A DNA stretch of 30,286 bases from Brevundimonas sp. UBA5713. GTDB taxonomy: Bacteria; Pseudomonadota; Alphaproteobacteria; Caulobacterales; Caulobacteraceae. Shown here one piece after another: positions 21,761 through 29,761 of the stretch. Made by a program: the position numbers and the translations under genes. Each line of letters starts with the position of its first letter. Within the stretch, counting starts at the first letter, position 1. The notes beneath the pieces are model-generated. The model was given only the letters and a program-made list of their open reading frames with translations. It did no database searches and was not told the DNA's origin. Location: contig NZ_DIGV01000026.1 in NCBI RefSeq assembly GCF_002419815.1, positions 1 through 30,286 of the forward strand, given 5' to 3'.

Positions 21761-22831
21761 TTAGTCGATGTCGGTCGAGTAGAACACGCCCGACTTGCCG
21801 TTGTAGTCGCCGCGGATCTCGATCCCGAGGGCACCCATGACCAGGAACTGGTAGTTATCGGTCGGGTTCAGACGGGTCATCGCCGTGGTATTGGTGGCCA
21901 TGCCGACCAGCGGGCGGATGAACTCGCTCGACGGCACGAAGCCGAAGAACTCGTTACCGGACAGCTCGAAGGACACCTCGATCTTGCCGATGCGGCGGTT
22001 CGTCAGCAGGTACTGCAGCAGGGTGCCGCCCTTAAAGCCGGCGCTGCCCGAGTACGAGCGATCCAGATTGCGGGCGATCTCCGGCGAGACGTAGAGGTTG
22101 ACCTTGCCGGTGATCAGGTTGGCATCGAGCATCGCACCCAGAGTCTGGGTGAAGAAGGTGTCGATGTCGTCCGAAGTCGTGGTGGGCGACGTCAGATCGA
22201 TATTGGCACCACCCGCAGCCGCGCCAAGGTTGATGGCCTTGGACAGCGGCGAGGTGCGGATGCCGTAGGCCTGGTAGCCCTGGAAGGTGATGTTGGCATC
22301 ACCGTCGAGGACATACAGAGCCTGGTCGCGGCGGATCTTGGCGACGTGGGCTTCCTGGTCGTCCGAGAGAGCATCGAAGTTCTCGGATTGCAGGGTGTTC
22401 CACTCGCGCCATTCACGACCATAGGCGGTCGAGAAGATAGGCACCGGCGCGCCGCGATAGTCGTAGCTGACCTTATCGACCGGCGTCGGGACCTGACCGC
22501 TCATGGAGCGGACCACGGTGCCAGCATCGCCCGACACGCGGGTCAGGTGGACCAGCTTGCCGATGTGGACCGGCTTGGCCAGCGGCATCAGGTCCGCCAT
22601 CCACGCCTGACCTTCGTCGGCACGCATGACGCGGCGGGTGATGCCGTCCAGGTCCAGCCAGGCGTCACGCGGCAGGATGGCGGCTGCGTTCTGGACGCCC
22701 GAAATGTCGCCATACAGGGCCGCATGAGCATCTTCCACGCGGTGGAAGTGCTCACGGCTCATCGACACCTCACCCCACCATTGCTGGTGCGGGCGGGAGT
22801 TGGCGACGAGCTGTTCGTCAAAATAGCGCAT
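21761..22831 (-). CDS. Major capsid protein
   Basis: The 356-residue protein belongs, by my recollection, to the group called major capsid protein 13-like (DUF6260). It has an early VSMSREHFHRVEDAHAALYGD and AILPRDAWLDLDGITRRVMR. A loop region follows (GQVPTPVDKVSYDYRGAPVPIFSTAYGREWREW), then an A-domain core (LLQYLLTNRRIGKIEVSFELSG, EFFGFVPSSEFIRPLVGMAT) and the end YQFLVMGALGIEIRGDYNG, typical of the last strands of HK97-fold capsids. It forms the icosahedral shell. There is no cleavable scaffold domain at its N-terminus. Position directly after the decoration-like gene supports the call. Confidence 0.9.
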   Translation of the reverse strand: MRYFDEQLVANSRPHQQWWGEVSMSREHFHRVEDAHAALYGDISGVQNAAAILPRDAWLDLDGITRRVMRADEGQAWMADLMPLAKPVHIGKLVHLTRVSGDAGTVVRSMSGQVPTPVDKVSYDYRGAPVPIFSTAYGREWREWNTLQSENFDALSDDQEAHVAKIRRDQALYVLDGDANITFQGYQAYGIRTSPLSKAINLGAAAGGANIDLTSPTTTSDDIDTFFTQTLGAMLDANLITGKVNLYVSPEIARNLDRSYSGSAGFKGGTLLQYLLTNRRIGKIEVSFELSGNEFFGFVPSSEFIRPLVGMATNTTAMTRLNPTDNYQFLVMGALGIEIRGDYNGKSGVFYSTDID

Positions 22832-22843
22832 CGTCAGCCCTCC

Positions 22844-23299
22844 TTAGGCCGCTGCGGTCAGGTGGCCGCCGGTGGCCGCGCGAACACGGACCAGCTGGGC
22901 AGAACCCGAGGTGTTGTTGAAGGCTTCTTCCGAGTAGGCGACGACCAGATCGGAAGTGACAGCGATGGCCAGCGCGCCATCGGCAGCCGGGGTCAGCGGA
23001 GTGCCGATCGACAGGTTGTTGCCGGTGGCGACCCGCACGTTGAAAAACTGCTCGTCCAGCAGCTCCATGCCGACCAGGACGTCATTGGCGGCAATCGCGT
23101 CATCGACGCCCTTCCCGGCAAGATGGTTGTCCTGAGCGACCCAGACCTTGCCGACGGTCGTGGCACCTGCCAGCGCAAACTTGCCAGCGGTCACAACCAC
23201 CAAGGATCCCGGTACGGTCGAGGCCGCAGCCGGAAGCTCACGAACCTGCGGGGTGACCTGAGTGGCCGGACCCGCATAGATTTTGTTGTAACGGGCCAT
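22844..23299 (-). CDS. Capsid decoration-like protein
   Basis: The 151-residue protein precedes the major capsid gene by 12 bases. It opens MARYNKIYAGPATQVTPQVRELPAAAS and contains SLVVVTAGKFALAGA, VAQDNHLAGKGVDDAIAANDVLVGMEL and a middle FNVRVATGNNLSIGTPLTP. This recalls small beta-rich head decoration or stabilisation proteins found in the same place in related phages, with the segment LPGxxV-x(n)-G-x-F strands. It would bind the outside of the mature head. Homology could not be tested. Confidence 0.75.
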   Translation of the reverse strand: MARYNKIYAGPATQVTPQVRELPAAASTVPGSLVVVTAGKFALAGATTVGKVWVAQDNHLAGKGVDDAIAANDVLVGMELLDEQFFNVRVATGNNLSIGTPLTPAADGALAIAVTSDLVVAYSEEAFNNTSGSAQLVRVRAATGGHLTAAA

Positions 23300-23303
23300 C
23301 AGA

Positions 23304-24497
23304 TCAGCCCTCCGCCTTGGGCAGCTTGAAAGCCGGCTTGGTGTCGTGCTGCGTCAGGCGGAAGCCGCTGTTGGCCAGGGGGGCGGCCTTCTTCGGCTCG
23401 GCCTTGTCAGCCAGGGCGCGCGCGGCGTTGAGCGTCAGCTCCTTGGACGATTCCTCGTCCATCAGGTTGGCGTTCACGATCTTGCCGCGCAGTTCGGTCA
23501 GTTCAGCCTCGTCCTTGGCCTTCTGATCGTTCTGCAGGGCCGTCAGCTGGTCGGTGACCGGCTTCATGGCCGTAGCCACAGCGTTTCCGATAGCCGTCGC
23601 CAGCGCATCGGGTTTCATGCTCTCCGAGAGGGCGTCAACCTTCTGGGACAGCGCGTCGAACTGGACCTTGTCCATCTCGTCGTCCTTCATTTTGTTGGTG
23701 GAGGTTTCCCGCCCGGAGCCGCCAAAGGATTCGATGGCTTCGATGAGTGCGGTCTTGATGCGATCGTAGAGAGGGGCGCGAGCCTTCTTCTCGAGAGCGC
23801 GAACGGCCTGATCGACCGCCCATCCAAGCTCGCGGTCGGCATCATCATCGATGACCGAGTTCACGACCTGGATCTCTTTGCCCGCAGAGTTCACCATCAT
23901 GCCCACGCCCTGCTCCGGGGTGGCCGCGCCTTCCTCGTCCAGGAGAATGGCGTCGTGGTCGAACTCGATGTCTCGGGCTTCGAACTTGTGGGGGACTTCG
24001 CCATTGGCGGCGTCCAGCATGGCCATCAGGCCGGTTGAGGTATGGATCGGCTCGCCCTTGTCGATGGCGTTCAGCACCCGCTTACCGCCCTCAGACTGAT
24101 TAGCGCGCTCAACGTCGATCACCTTGTCCAGCAGGACGCGGCCGCCCTCCTGTCTGACGTTCTCGTTCCAGGCCCCGATCCAGCCCTGGTTCAGGCCTTC
24201 GGGATCGCGGGCAGACAGGAACTTGCCGTTGATGGTGGGATGGCCCAGCGGCGCGGGCGTCCGCTCAAGGGACAGGAAGGATTTGGCGATCTCTGCCGCC
24301 GGATAGAGGATGTCGTTCATCACGACGTCGTCCGGCATGGTGGCCGAGGGGACGATGATGACATCGCGGCCATTGCGCTTCTCGCGCCGGATGGCGGCCG
24401 AGTTGGCCAGGCAGCGGATATTCACGCGCACCTGGTCGCCAGCCGCGAGGCCTTTGTTCACCAGGAAGGCGCGGGCTTTCACGTCGGGCTTATGCAC
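23304..24497 (-). CDS. DUF2213-type phage protein (capsid protease/scaffold candidate)
   Basis: The protein has 397 residues from GTG 24497. Residues 40-200 match my memory of DUF2213: VIVPSATMPDDVVMNDILYPAAEIAKSF, ERTPAPLGHPTINGKFLSARDPEGLNQGWIGAW, GEPIHTSTGLM and EFDHDAILLDEEGAATPEQGVGM. A central His (LGHP) and Ser (HTSTGL) are candidates for a serine-protease site of the kind found in capsid maturation proteases. Residues 270-390 are a long helical, charged region (FDALSQKVDALSESMK..., LQNDQKAKDEAELTELRGKI), like a scaffold domain. So a combined protease and scaffold is likely. Confidence 0.85.
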   Translation of the reverse strand: MHKPDVKARAFLVNKGLAAGDQVRVNIRCLANSAAIRREKRNGRDVIIVPSATMPDDVVMNDILYPAAEIAKSFLSLERTPAPLGHPTINGKFLSARDPEGLNQGWIGAWNENVRQEGGRVLLDKVIDVERANQSEGGKRVLNAIDKGEPIHTSTGLMAMLDAANGEVPHKFEARDIEFDHDAILLDEEGAATPEQGVGMMVNSAGKEIQVVNSVIDDDADRELGWAVDQAVRALEKKARAPLYDRIKTALIEAIESFGGSGRETSTNKMKDDEMDKVQFDALSQKVDALSESMKPDALATAIGNAVATAMKPVTDQLTALQNDQKAKDEAELTELRGKIVNANLMDEESSKELTLNAARALADKAEPKKAAPLANSGFRLTQHDTKPAFKLPKAEG

Positions 24498-24526
24498 GCG
24501 TGGCCTCCATTGGATTGTGGGGTTCG

Positions 24527-25903
24527 TCAGGCCGCTTGGGCGGCGTCCTCGTCAGGCTCGAGGCCTGTGGCTGCGTCCTCGTCCTCGAGGTCGTCCTCGG
24601 CGAACTTCTCGGCGTCGCTGAGAGGCTCCATGCCGACGACGCCGCGGATGTCATCGCCGGTGAAGACGATTTCGCCGGCCATCTTCTGGTTGACGGAAGC
24701 CATCTTGTCGGCCCGGTCGATCTTCTCGCTCATGGTGGACTCGGTCAGGTCAGACCAATCCAGGTGCCAGTCGCGTTCAGGCAGGATGCCGAACCGCTCG
24801 AGACGCTGCACCATGCCCATGACCGTCGGGATCACCTGATTGGTCCGGCGGGCCATGTTCACCCGCGCCCATTCGGCATTGTCTTCGGTAGAGGCGCGCT
24901 CACCGGTCTGGCTGCCGAGCAGGATCTTTTCCGGCATCGACACGGAGGCCGCAAAGGACCGGACCGTGATGGCGAAGAAATGCTCCGGCGACATCAGGTT
25001 GACCTGCATCGGCGTGGCCTTGATGCCTTGCAGCAGCAGTGATTTGTCAAAGCCCCGATTGAAGCCATCGACCTGTTCATCAATCCGGTCGACCACTTCT
25101 TCGGTCGGGACGCCCATGGCTCGGGCCATGTTCTCGATATTGGCGTCCTTGTCGATCTCAAGGCTCAGGCCGGACTTGGCGTTCTTCCAGAAGCCCTCAG
25201 CACCACCACCTCGGATCTTCTCGGCGTCCAGCAGGGCGTTGTAGCCGGGCTCCAGGGCAGAGCGCCCCATTAGGGTCCCGTCCCGGCTCCAAATCACCAC
25301 GCGGTCCGGATGGACCTGGAACTGCCGGGGCTGGGGAGTGTCGCCGAATGCTGCCTCGCTGAACTGGAACATCAGGGGCTGGCCATAGGTGTCCGACGTT
25401 TCCTGAGTGTCCCATACGCTTACGGTCAATTGGCCTTCCCAGGCGGGGATGACCTCTACCAGACCCAGCAGGCCACCCGGCACGCGGTCCACCGGTTCAC
25501 GGAAGGACTTGCCGTCTGCGAGCCGCATGATCAGGCCGGAGTACTTGCCGACCATCGCCCGGCGGTCGCACTCGGCCATGTGCTGCCACAGGCGCAGGTC
25601 GCCGAACCGCTGGCGGATGTCGGCCTCGAACTTGGTTTCCTCCTGCTTACCCTTCTTCGATCCGTCCCGCTGGAACTCCTGCAGGAAGGGATTGTCCTGC
25701 CACGTCTTGCCGATGGTCTTGTCCACGCCGGCCGTGGCCAGCGGGTTGCGGCAATAGACGTCGAACAGCTGCGCGAAGCCGAGCGTCGTGGGGTAGCCGA
25801 AGTCATCGGCATAGTTGTGCTTCTGCTGGGGGTACAGAAGCTGCGCCAGCGCTGGGTTCAGGCGACGAACGGCATTGTTCACGACAAGGCGGATCGGGTT
25901 CAT
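24527..25903 (-). CDS. Portal protein (DUF1073-like)
   Basis: The 458-residue protein follows the large terminase with an ATGA overlap. Typical portal features are FAQLFDVYCRNPLATAGVDKTIGKTWQDNPFL near the front, MAECDRRAMVGKYSGLIMRLADG, HPDRVVIWSRDGTLMGRSALEPGYNALLDAEKI, and a clip/stem region SLLLQGIKATPMQVNLMSPEHFFAITVRSFAASVSMPEKILLGSQTGERASTEDN. The end is very acidic (EDDLEDEDAATGLEPDEDAAQAA). It forms the dodecameric DNA gate. Some DUF1073 proteins in other phages carry an Acb1-like anti-CBASS domain; I see no separate domain here. Confidence 0.9.
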   Translation of the reverse strand: MNPIRLVVNNAVRRLNPALAQLLYPQQKHNYADDFGYPTTLGFAQLFDVYCRNPLATAGVDKTIGKTWQDNPFLQEFQRDGSKKGKQEETKFEADIRQRFGDLRLWQHMAECDRRAMVGKYSGLIMRLADGKSFREPVDRVPGGLLGLVEVIPAWEGQLTVSVWDTQETSDTYGQPLMFQFSEAAFGDTPQPRQFQVHPDRVVIWSRDGTLMGRSALEPGYNALLDAEKIRGGGAEGFWKNAKSGLSLEIDKDANIENMARAMGVPTEEVVDRIDEQVDGFNRGFDKSLLLQGIKATPMQVNLMSPEHFFAITVRSFAASVSMPEKILLGSQTGERASTEDNAEWARVNMARRTNQVIPTVMGMVQRLERFGILPERDWHLDWSDLTESTMSEKIDRADKMASVNQKMAGEIVFTGDDIRGVVGMEPLSDAEKFAEDDLEDEDAATGLEPDEDAAQAA

Positions 25904-27483
25904 GAGCGGTTCCGCCTGGAAAGGAACATGGCAACGGTCGAAGTCTGGCCAAGAGCCAACTCGTTGAAGGCGTCCGCAGCAGCGTCGACCTGGTCATCGT
26001 GGGCCGCTGACGGGAAGGAACAGAGCTCGTCGAGGAAGGGCTCAATCCAAGCGTCGCGCATGGGGTCCCCCGTCGTGAGGATGAAGACGTTTCCCGCCTC
26101 TGCCTGGGTGGCCAGGGCGGTGGCTCGGGTAAGCTTGGAGCCGGTGGGCTGTTCGTATCGGACGGTGTAGCCGGGCAGTTTCTTCACCAACGTTTGGACG
26201 TACCCCTTACCGGCCGCGCCGGGGTCTTGGGGAAGGCGAACCGTGACCTCAGTCGTGTCGACCGCTGCCGTCAGCTTCAGCTGCGCCTCGAACTGCGCCG
26301 GGCTCCATTGGCCGACCTTGGCGTCGGTGAAATAGTAGGTGGCCTCTTCGCCGTACCCGACCTGGGTGCAACGGACGCCGGCGCTGGGGTCGCCTCCCCC
26401 TTCGGTGGCCCCCACGTCCCAGGCGCGAACGGTGCGCTTGGTCCCAGCGGGGATGATCGGGACCGGCTTGAACCACTCCCGTCGGAGAATACCGCCATCT
26501 CGGGGCGACGGCCGCTGCTGATACTGGCCAGCCCAGGCATATGAGCCCTTGGCCTTCTTGAGCTTGGTTACCTCGGCGGCGGGAAAGCGCTCGGGGAAGA
26601 GAAGCTCGCCCTCTTCCGTCCGCGGGTCTTCGAAGAACAGTTCGCCGCCGACGTAGGTCCGACAGGCCCCTCCCGTCACCTTGCCATCTTCTCCGACCCG
26701 CTCGGCTTCGAACTCCATCGGCAAGTTGAGATGGACGAAGCCGATGTCCAACTCCAGCGCCACGGCCGCCACGTCCTTGGCGTGAAGCCGCTGCATGATG
26801 ATGACGATGGCCGACGAGGTGACGTCGTTCAGACGGTCCGAAATCCCTTCGCGAAAGATGCGGACTGCGTTGGCCCGTTCGGTGTCGGACTCGGCGGTCT
26901 CGGTCGAATGGGGATCGTCGACCTTTACCCGGTCGCCCCGGCCACCGGTCATCGAACTGAACGGCCGCGCCTCGCTGAACCCGTTCTCGGTATTCTCGAA
27001 CTTGCCCTTGGCGTTCTGGTCTGCCCGAAGCTGGATCGGCCAGAGTGCCTGATACTTATCGCTCTCGACCAAGCGCCGGAGCTTGAGGTTGTCGCGGAGG
27101 ACGTTGGCCTGGCTGTAGGAGGTGGCTAGCGTTTGCAGGTCTGGCCGAGCCTTCGGGCCCCACTCCCATGCGGTCCAGAAGACCAGCAGCAGGGACTTCA
27201 TCATGCCCGGCGGCACCGTCATCAGCAGGAACTGGATGCGCCCTGCCGTTACCGCTTCCAGGTGTTTGCACATCGCCCGGAGCGCCCAGCCCGATTTGAA
27301 CGGGCGTTTGGGCTCCAGTATCGACCAATGCTCCTCGATGAAGCCGTGCAGGCTGTCGCAGCGGGCGCGAATCTCGCCCTGGTGTTCGATCAAGCGTTTG
27401 CGTTCGGCCTCAGCCTTACGCCTCGCCCTCTCCGCCCTGATCTCTTCCAGCGTTGGCAGCTCGACGAGTGATGAAGCGCTCAA
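25900..27483 (-). CDS. Large terminase subunit (TerL)
   Basis: The 527-residue protein has an ATPase domain with a Walker A-like TVPPGMMKSLL (residues 89-99) and Walker B with DDPH (189-192; VKVDDPHS). The C-terminal nuclease domain shows AWDVGATEGGGDPSAG (Asp356 and Asp365) and HDDQVDA (495-501), the metal-binding acidic residues of the RNase H-like fold. It packages DNA into the head and cuts it. The lysine of the Walker motif is displaced (GMMKS), as common in TerL. The gene starts inside the small terminase gene (68-base overlap). Confidence 0.96.
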   Translation of the reverse strand: MSASSLVELPTLEEIRAERARRKAEAERKRLIEHQGEIRARCDSLHGFIEEHWSILEPKRPFKSGWALRAMCKHLEAVTAGRIQFLLMTVPPGMMKSLLLVFWTAWEWGPKARPDLQTLATSYSQANVLRDNLKLRRLVESDKYQALWPIQLRADQNAKGKFENTENGFSEARPFSSMTGGRGDRVKVDDPHSTETAESDTERANAVRIFREGISDRLNDVTSSAIVIIMQRLHAKDVAAVALELDIGFVHLNLPMEFEAERVGEDGKVTGGACRTYVGGELFFEDPRTEEGELLFPERFPAAEVTKLKKAKGSYAWAGQYQQRPSPRDGGILRREWFKPVPIIPAGTKRTVRAWDVGATEGGGDPSAGVRCTQVGYGEEATYYFTDAKVGQWSPAQFEAQLKLTAAVDTTEVTVRLPQDPGAAGKGYVQTLVKKLPGYTVRYEQPTGSKLTRATALATQAEAGNVFILTTGDPMRDAWIEPFLDELCSFPSAAHDDQVDAAADAFNELALGQTSTVAMFLSRRNRS

Positions 27484-27901
27484 TGACTTCCAACTCCTCG
27501 TCGCTTGCGGTCGTCAGGTCGAAACTGTGGGACTGGCGGATCGGAGCATCGTCCTTGCTGCCTCCGACCAGCGCGACCTTGTCGCCGTATGCCTTCGGTT
27601 GACGTTTCCCTGCTGTCCACTTCAGCGCATCGATTGCGGCTCGACCGGCAGCGGGGTCGACCTCGCCCTTGATAATCCGCTTGGCAATGTCCGCTATGGC
27701 GTCCGCATCAGCGTGGCCTTGGTCCTCACGCGCGGACGCGTAGTTACGCCGAAACGCCTCATCGTCCTTCAGCCACCGCATCACCGTACGATATGCGGGC
27801 ATTTCCTCATCACGGCAGATCTCCGCCAGACTGTCCCCGCACATGATGCGAATGCAGATCTCTTCGGCAGTCGCGTCGTTGAATAACGAGGGGCGGGCCA
27901 T
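27416..27901 (-). CDS. Small terminase subunit (TerS-like)
   Basis: The 161-residue protein starts at ATG 27901 with AAGGA about 8 nt upstream. The N-terminal MARPSLFNDATAEEICIRIMCGDSLAEICRDEEMPAYRTVMRWLKDDEAFRRNYASAREDQG is a helix-turn-helix of the Sf6-like small terminase type, for recognising the packaging site. The middle shows DADAIADIAKR and the KWTAGKRQPKAYGDKVALVGG block, typical of this group. The C-terminus overlaps TerL by 68 bases in another frame. This is the first gene of the late operon. Confidence 0.92.
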   Translation of the reverse strand: MARPSLFNDATAEEICIRIMCGDSLAEICRDEEMPAYRTVMRWLKDDEAFRRNYASAREDQGHADADAIADIAKRIIKGEVDPAAGRAAIDALKWTAGKRQPKAYGDKVALVGGSKDDAPIRQSHSFDLTTASDEELEVIERFITRRAANAGRDQGGEGEA

Positions 27902-27978
27902 TGTTTCATCCTTCTGGGGGCCAGATCCGAAGAATCAAACTACTGGCTTAGCTGTATTCAAATCGCCTGGAGGGGCAC

Positions 27979-28218
27979 ATGAAGCGCTTTGCACTTCTGA
28001 TTGTTCTCGGAATGCTCGCGGGTTGTCAGCAGCCAAAACCAACTGAAATTGGCAAGTATGAAGTCGTAATGATCCCTGAGGGGACAATGCGGATTAATAC
28101 CGTGACCGGCAAAACAGAGCTAATGGTGAACACCGACACCATTCCTAATGGTTCTTATGCAGAACGGAACGGGAAGCCATTGGTTTGGGCGGAAGTGAAG
28201 GTCGCGTCCCCTTACTGA
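27979..28218 (+). CDS. Small lipoprotein, probable phage cargo (moron)
   Basis: The 79-residue protein begins MKRFALLIVLGMLAGC, a lipoprotein signal with lipobox MLAGC and Cys16; GGAGG 6 nt before the ATG is strong. The mature part (YEVVMIPEGTMRINTVTGKTELMVNTDTIPNGSYAERNGKPLVWAEVKV) is beta-rich. It lies on the plus strand, between the early-region terminator and the terminase genes, where nothing else is on this strand. Its base composition is less GC-rich than neighbours. Such isolated, outward-facing genes in prophages often act during lysogeny, for example to alter the cell surface. The function is unknown. Confidence 0.8.
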   Translation: MKRFALLIVLGMLAGCQQPKPTEIGKYEVVMIPEGTMRINTVTGKTELMVNTDTIPNGSYAERNGKPLVWAEVKVASPY

Positions 28219-28276
28219 TTTCACAGTATCGCCATCAATCCAGCCGTGCGCCGCAGCTCAGAACGTGGTTGTCGGC

Positions 28277-28311
28277 AAACAAAAAGGCTCCGCCCGAGAG
28301 GGAGGAGCCTT
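28277..28311 (-). terminator. Intrinsic terminator at the end of the early/regulatory transcript
   Basis: On the minus strand AAGGCTCC ... GGAGCCTT (8-bp perfect stem, 12-base G/C-rich interior) is followed by TTTGTTTG. It lies about 66 bases after the membrane-protein gene and about 375 bases before the terminase start, so the late genes need their own promoter or antitermination. Confidence 0.88.
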
Positions 28312-28376
28312 GGCTTGGGCGAAACGCCCTGTTTGGCTTATGTCAGGGATTACCTGTCCGGTGTCAAGTCGCGGCC

Positions 28377-28721
28377 TCACCGTCTCATGGCATCAGCCGT
28401 TGCTTGCATTTCAGCGCGTAACGATTCTCCGGTCACCCCAATGACCAGCTCGTCCCTTCTATCGCAGAAGCGCACAATGAACTCCCGGTGCTCAGGATAA
28501 CTTCGCAGTTGATACACGGCCGCTAACTTAGTTGCGATAGGTCTATCCCCATCGATGAACTGCATCAGCTCGAAAAATTGGTCGCGCTTGAGTCTCTCTC
28601 CGTCGTTATAAACCTTGATAACAAAGGCCACTGCTGACCCTGCGAGAGCGATCAGAGGTGCCGCAATGCCAGCCGTAGCAATCCAAAACGGGAGGCCGTT
28701 CGAGGCAGTTTCGTTTAGCAT
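28377..28721 (-). CDS. Single-pass membrane protein, unknown function
   Basis: The 114-residue protein has one membrane segment near the front (residues 10-36, LPFWIATAGIAAPLIALAGSAVAFVIKV). A soluble, charged helical region (DGERLKRDQFFELMQFIDGDRPIATKLAAVYQLRSYPEHREFIVRFC) and a further helix to the end follow. GGAG 9 nt upstream of ATG 28721 supports the start. It is the last gene of the transcript before the terminator, 6 bases after the putative regulator gene. The pattern (membrane anchor plus cytoplasmic domain, less GC-rich) fits a lysogeny or exclusion gene, but no family is recognised. Confidence 0.7.
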   Translation of the reverse strand: MLNETASNGLPFWIATAGIAAPLIALAGSAVAFVIKVYNDGERLKRDQFFELMQFIDGDRPIATKLAAVYQLRSYPEHREFIVRFCDRRDELVIGVTGESLRAEMQATADAMRR

Positions 28722-28727
28722 TTCTGT

Positions 28728-29531
28728 TTACTCCAATCCGTAGGCGATAGCTGCACAGTCCAGCCCGACAATCAACGCTTGAGCGATCACTGTTCGCATT
28801 GATCCACTGGAAGTTAGCGCGAGCAGGCTATTGCCCTTCCCCGCCACCTCCCGCAGCGCCCAGACAGCACGCCCCAAACGCTCAACATCGGTACGACCGA
28901 GCGAGCCACGGAACGTCCGGTCTTCCTCTTGGATCATCGCCTCCAGATCGCGCACGAATTCCTCTCGCTGGCGACGTTTGAATGCAAAGCCCTCCCCGCC
29001 CCGCGTGATGGTCCGCTGAGCCGGATCCAATGTCGGCGGCGTCAGACCCTTCTCGGGATCCAGCAGCTCATAGTCGGCCCGATAGCGCAGGCCAGCGGCG
29101 TGCTGGGTCCGATCGATTGAACCAGCCGTCAGTAGGGTTTCCAGCCCATCACGCGAGGCGCGCGGAGCACCCTTCGCCTTGTCATGGTGGGACACACCGA
29201 TCTTGAGCCCGCGCAGAGCCTCCAATCCCCGCAGTTCATCGAGGTTGACCTTGGCGGCCTTATCCAGCTCGCGAGCGTGAAGCTCAGCCTCAAGAGCCCG
29301 CATCATTCGCTGGCCGTCGCGTTGCTGGTCTAGATCGCGCGCGCTGCATTTCTGGTCCGCGATCATGAACCGATAGGCCTGCCCCTCGGTCAGCCGGACG
29401 CCGTTCAACATCACAGGCGGCGCGTTATCGTTGGCAACCTCGATGTTGTCGTTCGCCCCGATCAGCCTCGGCAGCGATGGCTTGGCGTAGCGCTTGGTCT
29501 GTCGCTTACGGGCTCGGTCGGCCTTGCTCAT
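28728..29531 (-). CDS. Phage protein with DUF6456-like C-terminus, possible regulator
   Basis: The 267-residue protein has a basic start (MSKADRARKRQTKRYAKPSLPRL) and two copies of an Asn-Asp-Asn element (GANDNIEVANDNAPP). The middle contains IDRTQHAAGLRYRADYELLDPEKGLTPPTL. The C-terminal part (LGRAVWALREVAGKGNSLLALTSSGSMRTVIAQALIVGLDCAAIAYGLE) recalls the helical C-terminal pattern of DUF6456 proteins, in which AGxRYRxDYE precedes a helical domain ending with a repeated hydrophobic helix. It lies just before the late region, the usual site of late-gene activators or antiterminators. This role is inferred from position only. Confidence 0.65.
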   Translation of the reverse strand: MSKADRARKRQTKRYAKPSLPRLIGANDNIEVANDNAPPVMLNGVRLTEGQAYRFMIADQKCSARDLDQQRDGQRMMRALEAELHARELDKAAKVNLDELRGLEALRGLKIGVSHHDKAKGAPRASRDGLETLLTAGSIDRTQHAAGLRYRADYELLDPEKGLTPPTLDPAQRTITRGGEGFAFKRRQREEFVRDLEAMIQEEDRTFRGSLGRTDVERLGRAVWALREVAGKGNSLLALTSSGSMRTVIAQALIVGLDCAAIAYGLE

Positions 29532-29761
29532 ATTCCAGTCGCCTTCTCAGTTGCCAGCGCCACTAGGCGAGGCCAAATCCACAGGGCCGCACGGCCATTT
29601 CCACGCCGCCTTGCCAAACTATAAACCTGCTTTCGCCCTTTCGGGATTAACCGCCAATGGTTAGGGCAGAGCCAAGCGTTGTCACCTTCACGAAGCCTTT
29701 GTTGTCCAATGGTCCGACGGCAGAACGGGACTTCACAGGGGATACGATCGCTTTCGCTCAC
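29528..29761 (-). CDS. Small Cys/His zinc-finger-like protein
   Basis: The 77-residue protein starts at GTG 29761, overlapping the previous stop, and its own stop overlaps the next ATG (ATGA). It shows RIPCEVPFCRRTIG and later AWLCPNHWRLIPKGRK, so C-x4-C and C-x2-H pairs could bind one zinc ion. A basic patch (KGRKQVYSLARRRG) follows. Similar short proteins, with CxxPxC...WxCxxHWRxxP, are common in alphaproteobacterial prophages just before late genes. DNA or RNA binding is likely but unproven. Confidence 0.75.
   Translation of the reverse strand: MSESDRIPCEVPFCRRTIGQQRLREGDNAWLCPNHWRLIPKGRKQVYSLARRRGNGRAALWIWPRLVALATEKATGI

Noticed and set aside
21677..23329. Plus-strand frame of 550 codons opposite the capsid genes
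   Set aside because: It is antisense to well-supported capsid and decoration genes, its translation is low-complexity Arg/Gly/Val-rich, and long antisense frames are expected in such GC-rich DNA.
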